From the NCBI GenBank assembly GCA_020650975.1, contig JAIPMN010000809.1:1-54842 (forward strand): a DNA stretch of 54,842 nt, in the 5' to 3' direction. Positions 1 to 10,600 of the stretch are shown here, in pieces. This DNA comes from Apostichopus californicus. Lineage: Eukaryota > Echinodermata > Holothuroidea > Aspidochirotida > Stichopodidae. Below the pieces are notes generated by a model. It ran no database searches. It had not been told where the DNA came from and saw only the letters and a program-made list of their open reading frames with translations. The translations under genes were made by a program, and so were the position numbers. How positions within the stretch are numbered: position 1 is the stretch's first letter; the number at the start of each line of letters is the position of its first letter.

Positions 1-1654
1 ATATATATATATTTGGAAAGGCTTATTTGTAAGAGTGTGAAAACGAGCTGATTGTATTGATTCAGACTGTGGGTTGGGACAAGGCATAAATTCGTGTACA
101 GAAATTTCTATGAAAAAAATTATTTTGAACAACCTTCTGTGACCGAATTGAAACAACATGGGTGGACTCGTACAACATATTTATTGTATTAATATATCAA
201 CTGAAAGTTTTACCCAACTTACGAGTAGTTTAAGAACAGACTCGTTTTAATTACAGTATGAAAGCTTGTTACACAACATTGACTGACACATACTGTATAT
301 ATTCTAAAAAGCAAGCCCTCCCTGGTCTGCGGGTGGTTCTAATCGCGGCTCGCAGATCGCATTTTTCTCGTAACTTTTAGGTAACTTCAATCTTTCAAAA
401 CGATTACAATATTCAGCATCACAGATTGTGGGAGAAAAGCCTACTTTATATACAGGGAGGACTGAAAAACAACTGGATTACCTAATGCGTTAACTATCCA
501 TACTGAGAGGTATATCGGCGGCACTTAAAAGGAGGGGATTATAAAAGTAACTAAACGCGCTAAAATGAAGGAAAGTTGGGAAACGTATAGACTTTAAATG
601 GAGAGAAAGGGATAAAAGTTGTAAAAGAGGGGGGGGGGGGCATTATTATTAATATTATTGCTATTATTATCCCTATTGTTATTCTTATCATTATAATTTT
701 TATTATAATTAATACATAAATAAACGGGAGTGTTTTACCTTGTTAAGCTCATTTTTGTAAAACACTTCCATTCACAACATAAATATTAAGAGTTACTTTT
801 GCGCTATTGCCATCACGAATTAATGTCATACTTCATGTAAATATGTATTTTGTAAATATATCAAAAGATGTTGTGAAGAAACAAATAAATGAAATGTGAC
901 ATAGCAGTGACAAATTCATTCCAAGTTTATATATATATTTTTTTTAGTATGTTGTCCCTATTTTGTAACTGTATGTTAAACCCTGCCTAATTCAGTTTTG
1001 AAAAACAATGTTTAAATAATTTCAATGAAAGCAACAGGTAATTAAATTTCAAAGAAATACATTAATACTTGTTATTAATTTGTCACTATGACATCACAGA
1101 ATTGAATACGGGACTTTATAGTTTCAGTGACCTCGAGGTCATTCTAGTACAGGTTTGCTTCCGGTACCCTGCGATACACAATAAACATATGGGACTGATC
1201 CTCAAAGGTCCGTCTCCTTACAAAAAATTACATCTCATTGGGAAGAAAAGTAAAATAAAATTTGCTTTTTGGAATTAAGTTAACTACCATTTCATTGGGC
1301 AATGATTAGGTATGTCATTTTCTTTCAACATTTAGTCAAAAGTAATAAAAACTGATGAGAACAAGCAATTCCTTGGCGGATGCTGACATTAGGGACAAAT
1401 CACACAATGCACACAACTGTTAACATACAATTGGATAAGCATGATGATATCACAAATCCCACAGTGCACACACATGCTAACAGATCATTGGACAAGCATG
1501 ATGAAGCCTGTGGCTTGGAAAAAGACGGCAAAACGGGAAGCTCATTGCCGGGAAATCTTGATAACTCGTGGGAAATCTCACACGCAGGAAAAAAAAAAGG
1601 TTGAAAAAAGGTAAGAGAAAGAGCCAACGAGGAAATAAAAAATAAAAAGAAATA

Positions 1655-1795
1655 AAAAGCTCAGCGAACACGCCGAGCACGCGTAGCGTACGAGCATAAT
1701 GGCGTGGGGTCCAGGGGCCCGCCTAAGGGCCCTTGACCTTGGTGGGGTGAAGGGTTGGAACCCCTTGTGGGGGTCCAGGGGGCGAAGGTCCTCGG
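1655..1795. repeat. GC-rich interspersed-repeat-like module
   Basis: A GC-rich island stands out in AT-rich DNA, with GGGTCCAGGGG-type phrases at about 1708 and 1773 and several GGGCCC/CCCCTTG palindromic pieces. The internal repetition and abrupt composition change suggest part of an interspersed repeat. I cannot define its ends or assign a family, and no target duplication was found. Confidence 0.3.
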
Positions 1796-2517
1796 AAAAT
1801 GTTGGTATTTTTGCGTGTCTGGCGATAAAAAAATCGCAGTTCAGGATGCAAATACTGACAACTTTTTTTATTTAAATTCTCACGAAACTGATGAAAATTT
1901 AAAAATGACAAGTTTGAGTAGCTATATTATGTTATAAAATGAAAACAGACTTAATCTGTCTTACAATCTTTCAAAAGTTTAACTTACAAAACTTCCGATA
2001 TTATGAAACAAACAACGTTAGGCAAAGCCCCGTTTCTAGACTGCCTAACAACGAATAACGTGCACTATACGTGCATCAGTTTACAACTACAGTACGGTTT
2101 AACCCTACTTAAATACTACGGGGCTACATGTGCTGCGAATTTTCCCAGGTAGGGGAAGAAGAGGCAAAAAGTCACAGGGGCAGGTTGTCACAGGGTCTCC
2201 ATGCCCGGAACCGAAAGGAGAGAATGCGAGCGGATGGGTGTTTAATACTACCACGCACCCTCACACTCTTACAAGACGTTCAAGACATACCACGTTTCTC
2301 TACTTTTTCTACAGTCAAACTACGTGGTTCTTTTACCTCGAAAACACCTTTTCGACAAGTGACAGAAAAAGGTATGTATGATTGATCTTTTGCACTGTCT
2401 GCGTGCAATATTCACCATGGGGTCGTTACAAGAGACTGTTTAATTATGGCGGAAGCCAGATCACCATGGTTCAGAGGTTTCGCGGAACGGGTCTTCTCAT
2501 TGAAAAAAATCCATGGT

Positions 2518-2606
2518 GGGGCAATTTGTCACAATTTAGTGACAACCTGCCCAATACTATTTTGTACACGATGAAGCTATTGCTCGAAATTGTCACAACT
2601 TGCCCC
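2518..2606. repeat. Inverted repeat, 20-bp arms, 49-bp spacer
   Basis: The arm at 2518-2537 starts GGGGCAATTTGTCAC. Its partner at 2587-2606 reads, on the other strand, GGGGCAAGTTGTGAC. The arms match at 18 of 20 positions. A related 14-bp arm, GGGCAGGTTGTCAC at 2178-2191, is matched exactly in inverted orientation at 2539-2552. This looks like the terminal structure of a small non-autonomous element or nested copies of one. No flanking target duplication was found. Confidence 0.45.
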
Positions 2607-2830
2607 ATAAATATAAATAGTAGAGAACTAAGTAAATCATCATTCAGATAATAATAGACTTGATTGTATGATGTTAATACAAAACATGGGTCATTCTTAT
2701 ATTAAATTTTGGGTGAAAATAATAATGCTAGGCTGGTATAAGCCAACTTATTCCGAATCGTACACAAATTATTGCAAACCATTCAAACAGGCCTTTCAGT
2801 AAGTTATGGATTTGTTTGTCCTTGTAGACC

Positions 2831-3001
2831 TGTAATGTTTTGATTAGTATACTAAAAGTAAATACTGCCCTCTGCTATATATAATAAATAATGTTCATGC
2901 ATCACGTATAAGACACAGATAGGTTGTCAACAAAGAAGACAGAATAAAATCCATCGTTATCATAAACATCGTTTGTCTATCTACTATCTTGAAACATCAC
3001 A
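2831..3001 (+). repeat. 5' LTR
   Basis: This 171-bp direct repeat matches 7090-7260 with two substitutions: C/G near 2875 and T/G near 2908. It begins TGTAATG and ends CATCACA. A TATATATAATAAATAA stretch inside could serve as the TATA region, and an AATAAA lies in the right half, as expected for U3-R-U5 of a short LTR. Confidence 0.93.
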
Positions 3002-3006
3002 TCTTC

Positions 3007-3016
3007 TGGCGACGAG
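3007..3016 (+). other. Primer-binding site, tRNA-Ser type
   Basis: TGGCGACGAG begins 5 nt after the 5' LTR. It is complementary to the CCA-tailed 3' end expected of a metazoan tRNA-Ser (GCT-type, ...CTCGTCGCCA). The next bases diverge, so about 10 nt of pairing are visible. tRNA-Ser priming is a known feature of Mag-clade elements. Confidence 0.7.
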
Positions 3017-3036
3017 TTTAGGATACATTTTTCAAC

Positions 3037-3786
3037 ATGGCAATGATCGGAAAAATCGAGGATTTTTCCGGAGAATCATCAGAATGGCATTCGTACCTAG
3101 AACGTTTCGAGGCCTATGTTAACGTAAACGAGATAGCCGATAACAAGCAAGTATCAGCGTTCGTTACTGTAATTGGGCAATCAACGTACCAGTTACTGAA
3201 GAACTTGTGTGAGCCTAACAAGCCATTAAACCTAACCTACGCACAGCTTAAACAGAAATTAACTGATTACTTCACGCCTAAGCCTCTGATAAGAGCAGAG
3301 CGTTTCCGTTTTCATAAAAGAGATCAGCGATCCGATGAGACAATCGCTGCATATCTTGTCGAACTTCGGAAATTAGCGTCAACGTGTGAATTTGGAAGTA
3401 ATCTAACGGAGAGCCTACGAGATCGTCTTGTATGTGGTCTCGTTAACCCGCAAATCCAGAAGCGATTATTATCGGAAGACGGTCTTACGCTTGACAAAGC
3501 TGTTCAATTAGCGTTAGCGATGGACACAGCGATGAGCGATACAGCTCTGCTTCAAAAAGAGAAACACGACGAAACAACACATGCCATTTATAGGGCCAAC
3601 AAAAACAGTCCAAATAGTAAGTTTTAAAATAAACCTAGGCCCAACAGAAATCAGCAGACTAGGGGTGATAGGCCTAACACTAAGTGCCATAACTGTGGAG
3701 GAGTCTATCCCCACACCGGTGAGTGTCCGGCGAAGGGCAAGGACTGCTACAAATGTGGTAAAGCAAACCACTATGCAAAATACTAG
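3037..3786 (+). pseudogene. gag of the gypsy element, two in-frame stops
   Basis: The frame opens at ATG 3037, 20 nt after the primer site, and runs 196 codons to TAA 3625. The same frame then continues with nucleocapsid zinc-knuckle sequence (CHNC...H..C, then CYKC....H) before a second stop, TAG 3784, which falls where the last Cys of the second CCHC knuckle is expected. The N-terminal part has the WHSYLERFEAYV-type capsid signature of Ty3/gypsy Gag. Gag would form the virus-like particle and bind the element RNA. Both stops lie in the intact reading frame, so they are point lesions rather than frameshifts. Confidence 0.85.
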
Positions 3787-6700
3787 AGGGGTAAGCCAAG
3801 TAATAACAGAGTTAAGCAGATCAGTGACGAGGCAAGTGACTATGTATTTGCGACAAACGCCCCAAAACTTGAATCTCTACCGTCTTGCCGAGTGGAGATT
3901 GCAGGAACTAAAATAAACATGGGGATTGACTCACAAGCAAGTGTCAATGTCCTAGATAAGCTCGCTTTTCAAAAACTGAAAAACGAATCCGGGGCACCGG
4001 ACAATTGCCTCAAGCCATGTGCGTCTAGTCTCTTTGCGTATAACTCGCAGACACCACTCCCAACTCTTGGAGAAATTCGAGCGAAAGTGACAACAGAGAA
4101 AGGGAAGACAGTCGAAACACGTTTCTGTGTCGTAGATGGGTTTGGTGGAAATATTCTGTGTTATCAAACAAGCATTGATTTAGGACTACTGTACATTGCG
4201 AACAGCATTGAATCAGACATGTTTTCTCGTTACCCTGAATTATTCAACGGAATTGGGAAAATAAACACAGAGACAATTAAGCTAGATATAGACACAAACG
4301 TGCAACCAAAAACTCTAAAGCTACGAACAATTCCTTTTCACGTCCGCAAGGATGTCGATGAGGAAATTCAACGTCTTCTAGATGAGGATGTCATTGAGCG
4401 AGTGCAGGGTCCAACACCCTGGGTATCGCCGATTGTGACACCACCAAAGAAAAATGGTGGTGTGCGCATTTGTGTGGATATGAGAGAAGCAAACAAAGCC
4501 ATTGAGCGCGAGAGATTCCCTAATGCCTACCGTTCATGAACTGATAAGTGCTTTGAACGGTGCCACCGTGTGCAGTACGTTGGACCTAAGCGCAGGATAT
4601 CACTAGTTTGAGCTCGACGAAGAAAGTAGGTACATCACAACATTCACAACACACGAAGGTTTTTACAGGTACAAGCGCCTAATGTTCGGTGTTAACGCAG
4701 CGAGTGAGAAATTCCAGAAAGCGGTCAGTCAAATGCTAACAGGAATACCCGGAGTAATAAACATTTCGGACGATATCATTGTGTATGGACAATCAAAGCA
4801 GGAACACAATGAAAACCTGCACAGAGTACTTCAGCGCTTGGCCGAGTGTGGGGCATGCCTGAATCGCGAGAAATGCAAAACAGCGCAGCCAGAGGTTCTT
4901 TATTTCGGACACATATTTGCTGCTGAAGCAATCAGCCCTGAGCCAGTCAAAATTAACGACATAAAAACCACGGAAGTCCCAATAGATGCAAGCGCAGTGC
5001 GCTCGTTCCTCGGGTAAACGCAATATGTATCAAGGTTCATACCCAACTACGCGTCGATCACAGCTCCCCTACGCGAGCTAACCAAGAAGGATTTCAAGTT
5101 TGAATGGTCCGATGAGTGCAATCAGGCATTTGAACAGTTGAAACGTACTTTGACAAATGAAACAACCGTAACATACTTCGACAGCTCCAAACCATCTGTG
5201 GTGATCGTTGACGCAAGCCCGTGTGGCGTTTCAGCTATGCTGTGTCAAGAAAACAAGGTTGTCGCTTATGCCAGTCGCGCAATGTCTGCAGCAGAGTCTC
5301 GCTACGCGCAGATAGAGCGAGAAGCTCTCGCGATCAAGTTCGGAGTAGAACGGTTGAGAGTTTACCTGTATGGCAGCCATTTCGAGGTCTACTTCCCATT
5401 TTCATTAACCATGGCGCTAAGAGTAACGCGAGAATAGAACTGTGGCTATTGCAACTTCAGCAGTATGACTTCGAAGTCAAGCACATACCGGACAGAGATA
5501 ATCCAGCTGACTATCTGTCGCGGTACCACTCGCATCCTAAAAGTCACAACGCCATGATAGAGGATTACGTGAACTACGTTTGCAATAACGCCGTACCGAA
5601 AGCAATGAAATTTGAGGTTGTTCAAAGCGAATCTAAGCAAGACAGCGAAATCCAAGCACTGTGCAGTGCTCTCGAATCAGGTGATTGGAGTGACGAAAAT
5701 GTTCGTGATTACACACACATGAAAAATGACTTCTCTGTAGTTGACGGTGTTGTCCTGAGAGACACGCGGATAGTCTTGCCAAAATCACTTCGCGAACAAG
5801 CCGTTGACTTACACACGCGTCGCACCAAGGAATCGTCAAAACAAAGAAACTTCTACGAGAAAAAGTTTGGTTCCCTGGTATTGATAGATCTGTTGAACAC
5901 AAAGTAAAAGGCTGTCTAACATGCCAAATCGTGACCCCATCTCCTAACCCACCCGAGCCTTTGCGAATGACAGAACTCCACAGCACCCCAATGGGAGTCG
6001 GTCTCCATGGATTTCAAAGGGCCATTCGCGGGAGGAGAATACATAATGGTAGTTATCGATGATTACAGCCGTTATCCAGAAGCTATAATAATACCATCAC
6101 TACAAGCGAAAACTGTGATCCCGGAATTAGACAAAATATTTTCGCGACACGGAATTCCAAAGGTGGTACGTACCGACAATGGGCCACCTATGAACTCAGA
6201 GGACTTTGCCAAGTTTCCAAACTATCTTGGTTTCACTCATAGGAAATGCACCCCGCTGTGGCCCCGTGCCAATGGTGAAGCCGAGCGTTTCATCCGCACG
6301 CTTGTCAAGTCTATTCGAGCGTCTGTACAGCAAAAGAAAAACTGGAAGCAAGAACTTTGTAAGTTTCTGCGCCAATACAGAGCTACACCACACAGCACTA
6401 CGAATGTATCCCCGTTCGAACTCCTGTATGGGAGAAAAATGTCCATCATGCTCCCAGACGCAAAACGCGAGCTACGCGACTTCGCCGGTCTTCGCGAACG
6501 TGATGCTCAGATGAAGCGGAAAATGAAAGCGAATGCCGACAAATCTCTTCATGCACGCGAGTCCAACATAGCTATCGGTGATACAGTCCTTGTGAAACAG
6601 AAAAAGCGGAACATGTTGTCTACCCCCTATGATCCTAACCCGATGACAGTAACGAATCGCAAGGGAAATTGCGTAACCGCCGAGGGGGGAAATGGTTCGG

Positions 6701-6864
6701 TAATCACACGGAATTCTTCATTCTTCAAACGCTTCGAAGGTGAACCTAGCGAACCTGAGCAACCACCGGAGGAGATCACAGAGGAGGGAAGTGCTGAAAA
6801 CGACGAGTTAAGACGTTCTCAGCGAAGTACGAAACCGCCAATGAGATTAATATCGGAAATATAA
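3787..6864 (+). pseudogene. pol of the gypsy element (PR-RT-RH-IN), multiply broken
   Basis: Protease: the active-site region near 3920 reads GIDSQASVNVL, with Gln where D-S/T-G is normal. Reverse transcriptase runs about 4300-5010. The catalytic pair is kept in NISDDIIVYG (near 4765), but there is a +1 frameshift near 4518, a TAG (Gln position) near 4600 and a TAA (Leu position) at 5015. RNase H: VDASP and the second acidic block are present near 5208-5330, but a short deletion near 5389 removes the expected TDHKPL region with the third acidic residue and changes frame. Integrase: the zinc finger is split by a frameshift near 5815, with the CLTC half at about 5914. Another single-base insertion near 5988 precedes the core, where the acidic triad is complete: MDFKG (6007), RTDNGPP and NGEAE, spaced DX35E. 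The last piece, 6007-6864, is one open frame ending in a basic GPY-like tail. It is not functional as a polyprotein. Confidence 0.9.
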
Positions 6865-7076
6865 ACTGAACTTTCTAAACACACAGCCACATTAAAGTAT
6901 TGTATGTTTGTAAAATAAGTAAAGTCAGATACATTTTGAGCATCATCTTTTCTTTTATTATCGCCTGCATTATTTTCATGTTTTACCATGATAGAAAAAA
7001 AAATGTTATTGTTTCTTATTTCACAAGACATGAAGTTTCGATATTATCACTCTAAGAGGATTGTTCCATTTTAACT

Positions 7077-7089
7077 AAAAGGGGAGGGA
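7077..7089 (+). other. Polypurine tract
   Basis: AAAAGGGGAGGGA sits directly against the first base of the 3' LTR, as expected for the plus-strand primer of an LTR retrotransposon. Confidence 0.85.
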
Positions 7090-7260
7090 TGTAATGTTTT
7101 GATTAGTATACTAAAAGTAAATACTGCCCTCTGGTATATATAATAAATAATGTTCATGCATCACGTAGAAGACACAGATAGGTTGTCAACAAAGAAGACA
7201 GAATAAAATCCATCGTTATCATAAACATCGTTTGTCTATCTACTATCTTGAAACATCACA
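7090..7260 (+). repeat. 3' LTR
   Basis: This 171-bp copy matches the 5' LTR at 169 positions, beginning TGTAATG and ending CATCACA. The near-identity indicates a recent insertion. Confidence 0.93.
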
Positions 7261-7693
7261 ATCATGTCCTTCCATTTTTAAGATATAACCAGTATTGTGA
7301 TTAAAGGAATTTGTATTCAGAAGATATTCTGAAGTTTATGTAGCTCTCAACACTGTATTGTTCCACAATAGCTCGACGGACAATGGCACTGTGCAAGCTC
7401 TCTTTTGTGGTATAATCGGATCGGTGCTGGGTAGTTCAAGTACTGAATATATCTATGTAAGAGACTCTGGGGACACTCGTCAGTGTTTGTGCTCAAGTGT
7501 GACTCATTATCGAGCTGTTGCTGCACTCATTACAAACGATGGCAACGATCAATGGGCAATGAGTGTGATGCATTGATGTGAGGCTAATTCCCAAACAAAT
7601 GCTTCTGCCTTGAACTAACGAATGTGTAGTAATTGTCTACTGTATATCTCTGCTAGAATTGTCATCACTTCCCCAGACAGAAATCTTTGAGAG
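7261..7693. other. Spacer before the cortactin start codon
   Basis: No gene is seen. CACTCATT/AATGAGTG inverted pieces occur around 7500-7570. A possible 3' splice site, CTTCCCCAG (ending 7676), lies 17 nt before the cortactin ATG. The first coding exon may therefore begin there, with an upstream untranslated exon that I cannot locate. Confidence 0.4.
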
Positions 7694-10600
7694 ATGTGGA
7701 AATCACAGCTTGGGTCAAAGTTGGAGGTAGAAGCAGAAGATGATGACTGGGATACTGATCCAGATTTTGTCGTGAGTTCAATAATTTACTCCTTTTCATC
7801 ACATGATGTCAGGAAGTGGCTTTTAGTAAAAGCCAGCTGTATAACCCTGAAATATGCCACGTCTTTAATATCATGAGAACCTCAGTATTTTATAGAAACA
7901 TTTTCTAGTACAAATGTTTCCTTTTCCTTTGCATTATAACCATATCAAAACTAAAATTTGCCATCCTTTAACACTCCTCAGTGTCTATGGATACTTTGAC
8001 AGATCAGAACTGACCCAAAAAATATTTCCAGCATATTTTTACTTTTGGCAGGCTAAAACTTTGGAGCCAATACTAAACTTTCACCAACAAATAATTTCAT
8101 GCAACCACATCAGTGTGAGCAACAACTGAATAATAAAACAACATATTATATAATTCAGCTATATCAACATGCTGGTTTTCAGTGTCTCATGTTATTTTAG
8201 CTGACCTACTGTGGATGAGTATCTTTTGGGCCACTATTGATGACTTTTGACATTTCGCAATATCTGAGAAGATGTTGAATTTTTATCAAGAAGAGAAGAA
8301 AAAACTGTTAACAAACTGCTCAGCTTATCTACTGCAAATATCCTGTGTAGGTGAATACATAAAAGTTATCGAGTTTGAGGTTTCGATCTTCCTAACAGGC
8401 TAAGCGAATACAAGAAGCTGAACAGTCAGGACCTTACACAAAGTACTGTCATTCGCATGCTGTATTTTTGTTCCAGTTACTGATGGTTTTTGAAATATAG
8501 AAAAATTGACTGATGGTTGTCTGACTGAAAGGATCTTGGAAGGAAATAAGAATTGGAAACGGAAATTGGAGACTACATTTCCTTCAAAATATTTAGTCTC
8601 AGCTAACTTTATTTCAGAAGATATTGACTTAAACGGTTCTTAATTTGTCTTCATTTTTGGCCTTTGTGTTCCACAGAATGACATTTCTGAGAAAGAACAG
8701 CGTTGGGGATCAAAAACAGTCGAGGGATCTGGTCGTCAAGGCTCCATCAAGTATGACCTTTTTTTTTATTTAGTTTTTGTTATTATTTCTATATTGCTAT
8801 TTTTTCAAACAGACCCTTTCCAGGGCCCTTTCTTTTTTATAGAAAAAGTAAGCAGAAGGTTTGCACTGTTTATCCATTAACAGGATGGAATTGTAACATG
8901 TTTATATTTATCAACTATACAACAGGAAACATTATACTTTAATGTGTATGTATATGTGTCTGTCTGTGTATACATGTACAAAAGTAAGTGCATTTGTATA
9001 TTTCCTATTCAATTCTTTTTTTTCCACTCAAGTATCAATGAACTCAGACAGAATGTAACAAGTGATCATTCAAAGCTAAAGAAAGACGAATTTGATAAAG
9101 GGCCACAGTCTTCGTACGGTTATGGCGGAAAGTTTGGAGTTGAGAAGGATCGAATGGACAAGGTACCACAACTCTTTTTTGTCTATGGCTTAATTAGGAC
9201 ATGAAACATTGATTAATTTGAAATTGACAAAATAAAACTGATAGTTGCAAGTTTTGAAAAGTCCTATAATAAATAGCTTGTTCTTTGTGTTTCTTCTTTG
9301 TTGGCACTCCTACTTAATATTCATATATGTTCCATCTTGCAACAAACCCATGATTCGTGATAGTCTCATCTTAAAGTACAGTATGACCGAATGCAGAAAT
9401 TGTTTAATTTGTTTTAATTTTATACTCACAAGTCACAACAGAGCTCCTGTAGATGACATGTCACACCATGTGATGAATGATACTGTTCAATAAGATTATA
9501 AAAGCGTTATGTTTTTCGATTGAGGTTTTGTGTTGCTTCTGATTAAGCTTCTGACCTAAGTTACTGTGTGCTTATATACTCAATAGTCCAACCACCCAAT
9601 AAGCCACTCAGCCAGAGGGTCACGTGTCAAGATTCAATGTGAATTGACAACACTGGTTTGAAGCAATCTGCAACATACCGATAGTAATTAGTGTATGTGT
9701 GTGCGTATGTATGTGTTTGTTTTTCTATCTGACCGAGGACTTGAACAAAAGAATTCCAGGTCCTCGGTTGTGATTTCTAAAGAATCACCACGTCCTCGGA
9801 AGAATTCTATTGTATGAGGTATTGTTAAGGTTAGGGTACGTGGATTTGAACAATGGAAAATACAATGGGGTCCTCGGTCTGAATGTAATACAAACATGGG
9901 TGTGTGTGTGTGTATATAGTAAATGTTATCCTTTTAATGCAAATCAAGATGGTCCCAATCAGAGAAACATGAAACTGTAGATTAGTTTCTGGAAGATCAG
10001 AATACTTCAAAAGCTTCTTAGTGTTGTGTAATGAATAAAATCAGGAAAATATTTTGTGTTGATGTTTCTTTAGTAGTAACAGGAAGAGACTTGTTCTGTT
10101 TTGTTTTTATTCCTGCGTTATGTAGAATGCATTGAGCCATGAACATGTTGAGCAACTTAACAAACATGCCTCGCAGAAAGATTACTCTACGGGATTCGGG
10201 GGAAAGTACGGCGTTCAGAAGGACAGAGTTGACAAATCAGCTTTGGGATACGATCACCAGGAAAAACTGAGCCAACACGACTCTCAGAAAGATTATTCCA
10301 AAGGTTTTGGAGGGAAATACGGAGTCCAGAAAGACAGAGTTGACAAATCAGCTTTGGGATACGATCACCAGGAAAAACTGAGCCAACACGACTCACAGAA
10401 AGATCATTCCAAAGGTTTTGGAGGGAAATATGGAGTACAGACAGACAGAGTTGACAAATCAGCTTTGGGTTACGATCACCAGGAAAAACTGAGCCAACAC
10501 GACTCGCAGAAAGATCATTCCAAAGGTTTTGGAGGGAAATATGGAGTACAGACAGACAGAGTTGACAAATCAGCTTTGGGTTACGATCACCAGGAAAAAC

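Larger units (their letters stand above)
1..2830. other. Gene-poor flank upstream of the retrotransposon
   Basis: I see no convincing gene here. Short open frames exist but none has splice context, family similarity or coding bias. The stretch holds an AT microsatellite at the left edge, a G12 run (629-640) followed by ATT-rich low-complexity DNA (about 641-720), a GC-rich repeat-like module (about 1655-1795) and a set of inverted repeats around 2178-2606. It ends where the 5' LTR begins. Confidence 0.6.
2831..7260 (+). mobile_element. Ty3/gypsy LTR retrotransposon, Mag-like, defective
   Basis: A 4430-bp element is bounded by two 171-bp LTRs that differ at only 2 positions. The LTRs start TGTAATG and end CATCACA, giving near-perfect 7-bp inverted ends. 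A primer-binding site follows the 5' LTR and a purine tract precedes the 3' LTR. The internal order is gag (with zinc knuckles), aspartic protease, reverse transcriptase, RNase H, integrase (HHCC then DDE), which is the Ty3/gypsy order. The tRNA-Ser-type primer site and compact layout suggest the Mag clade; this is an inference without a tree. The coding region is broken by several stops, frameshifts and a deletion, so this copy cannot be autonomous. The 5 bp on either side (AGACC and ATCAT) do not match, so there is no visible target-site duplication. Confidence 0.93.
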
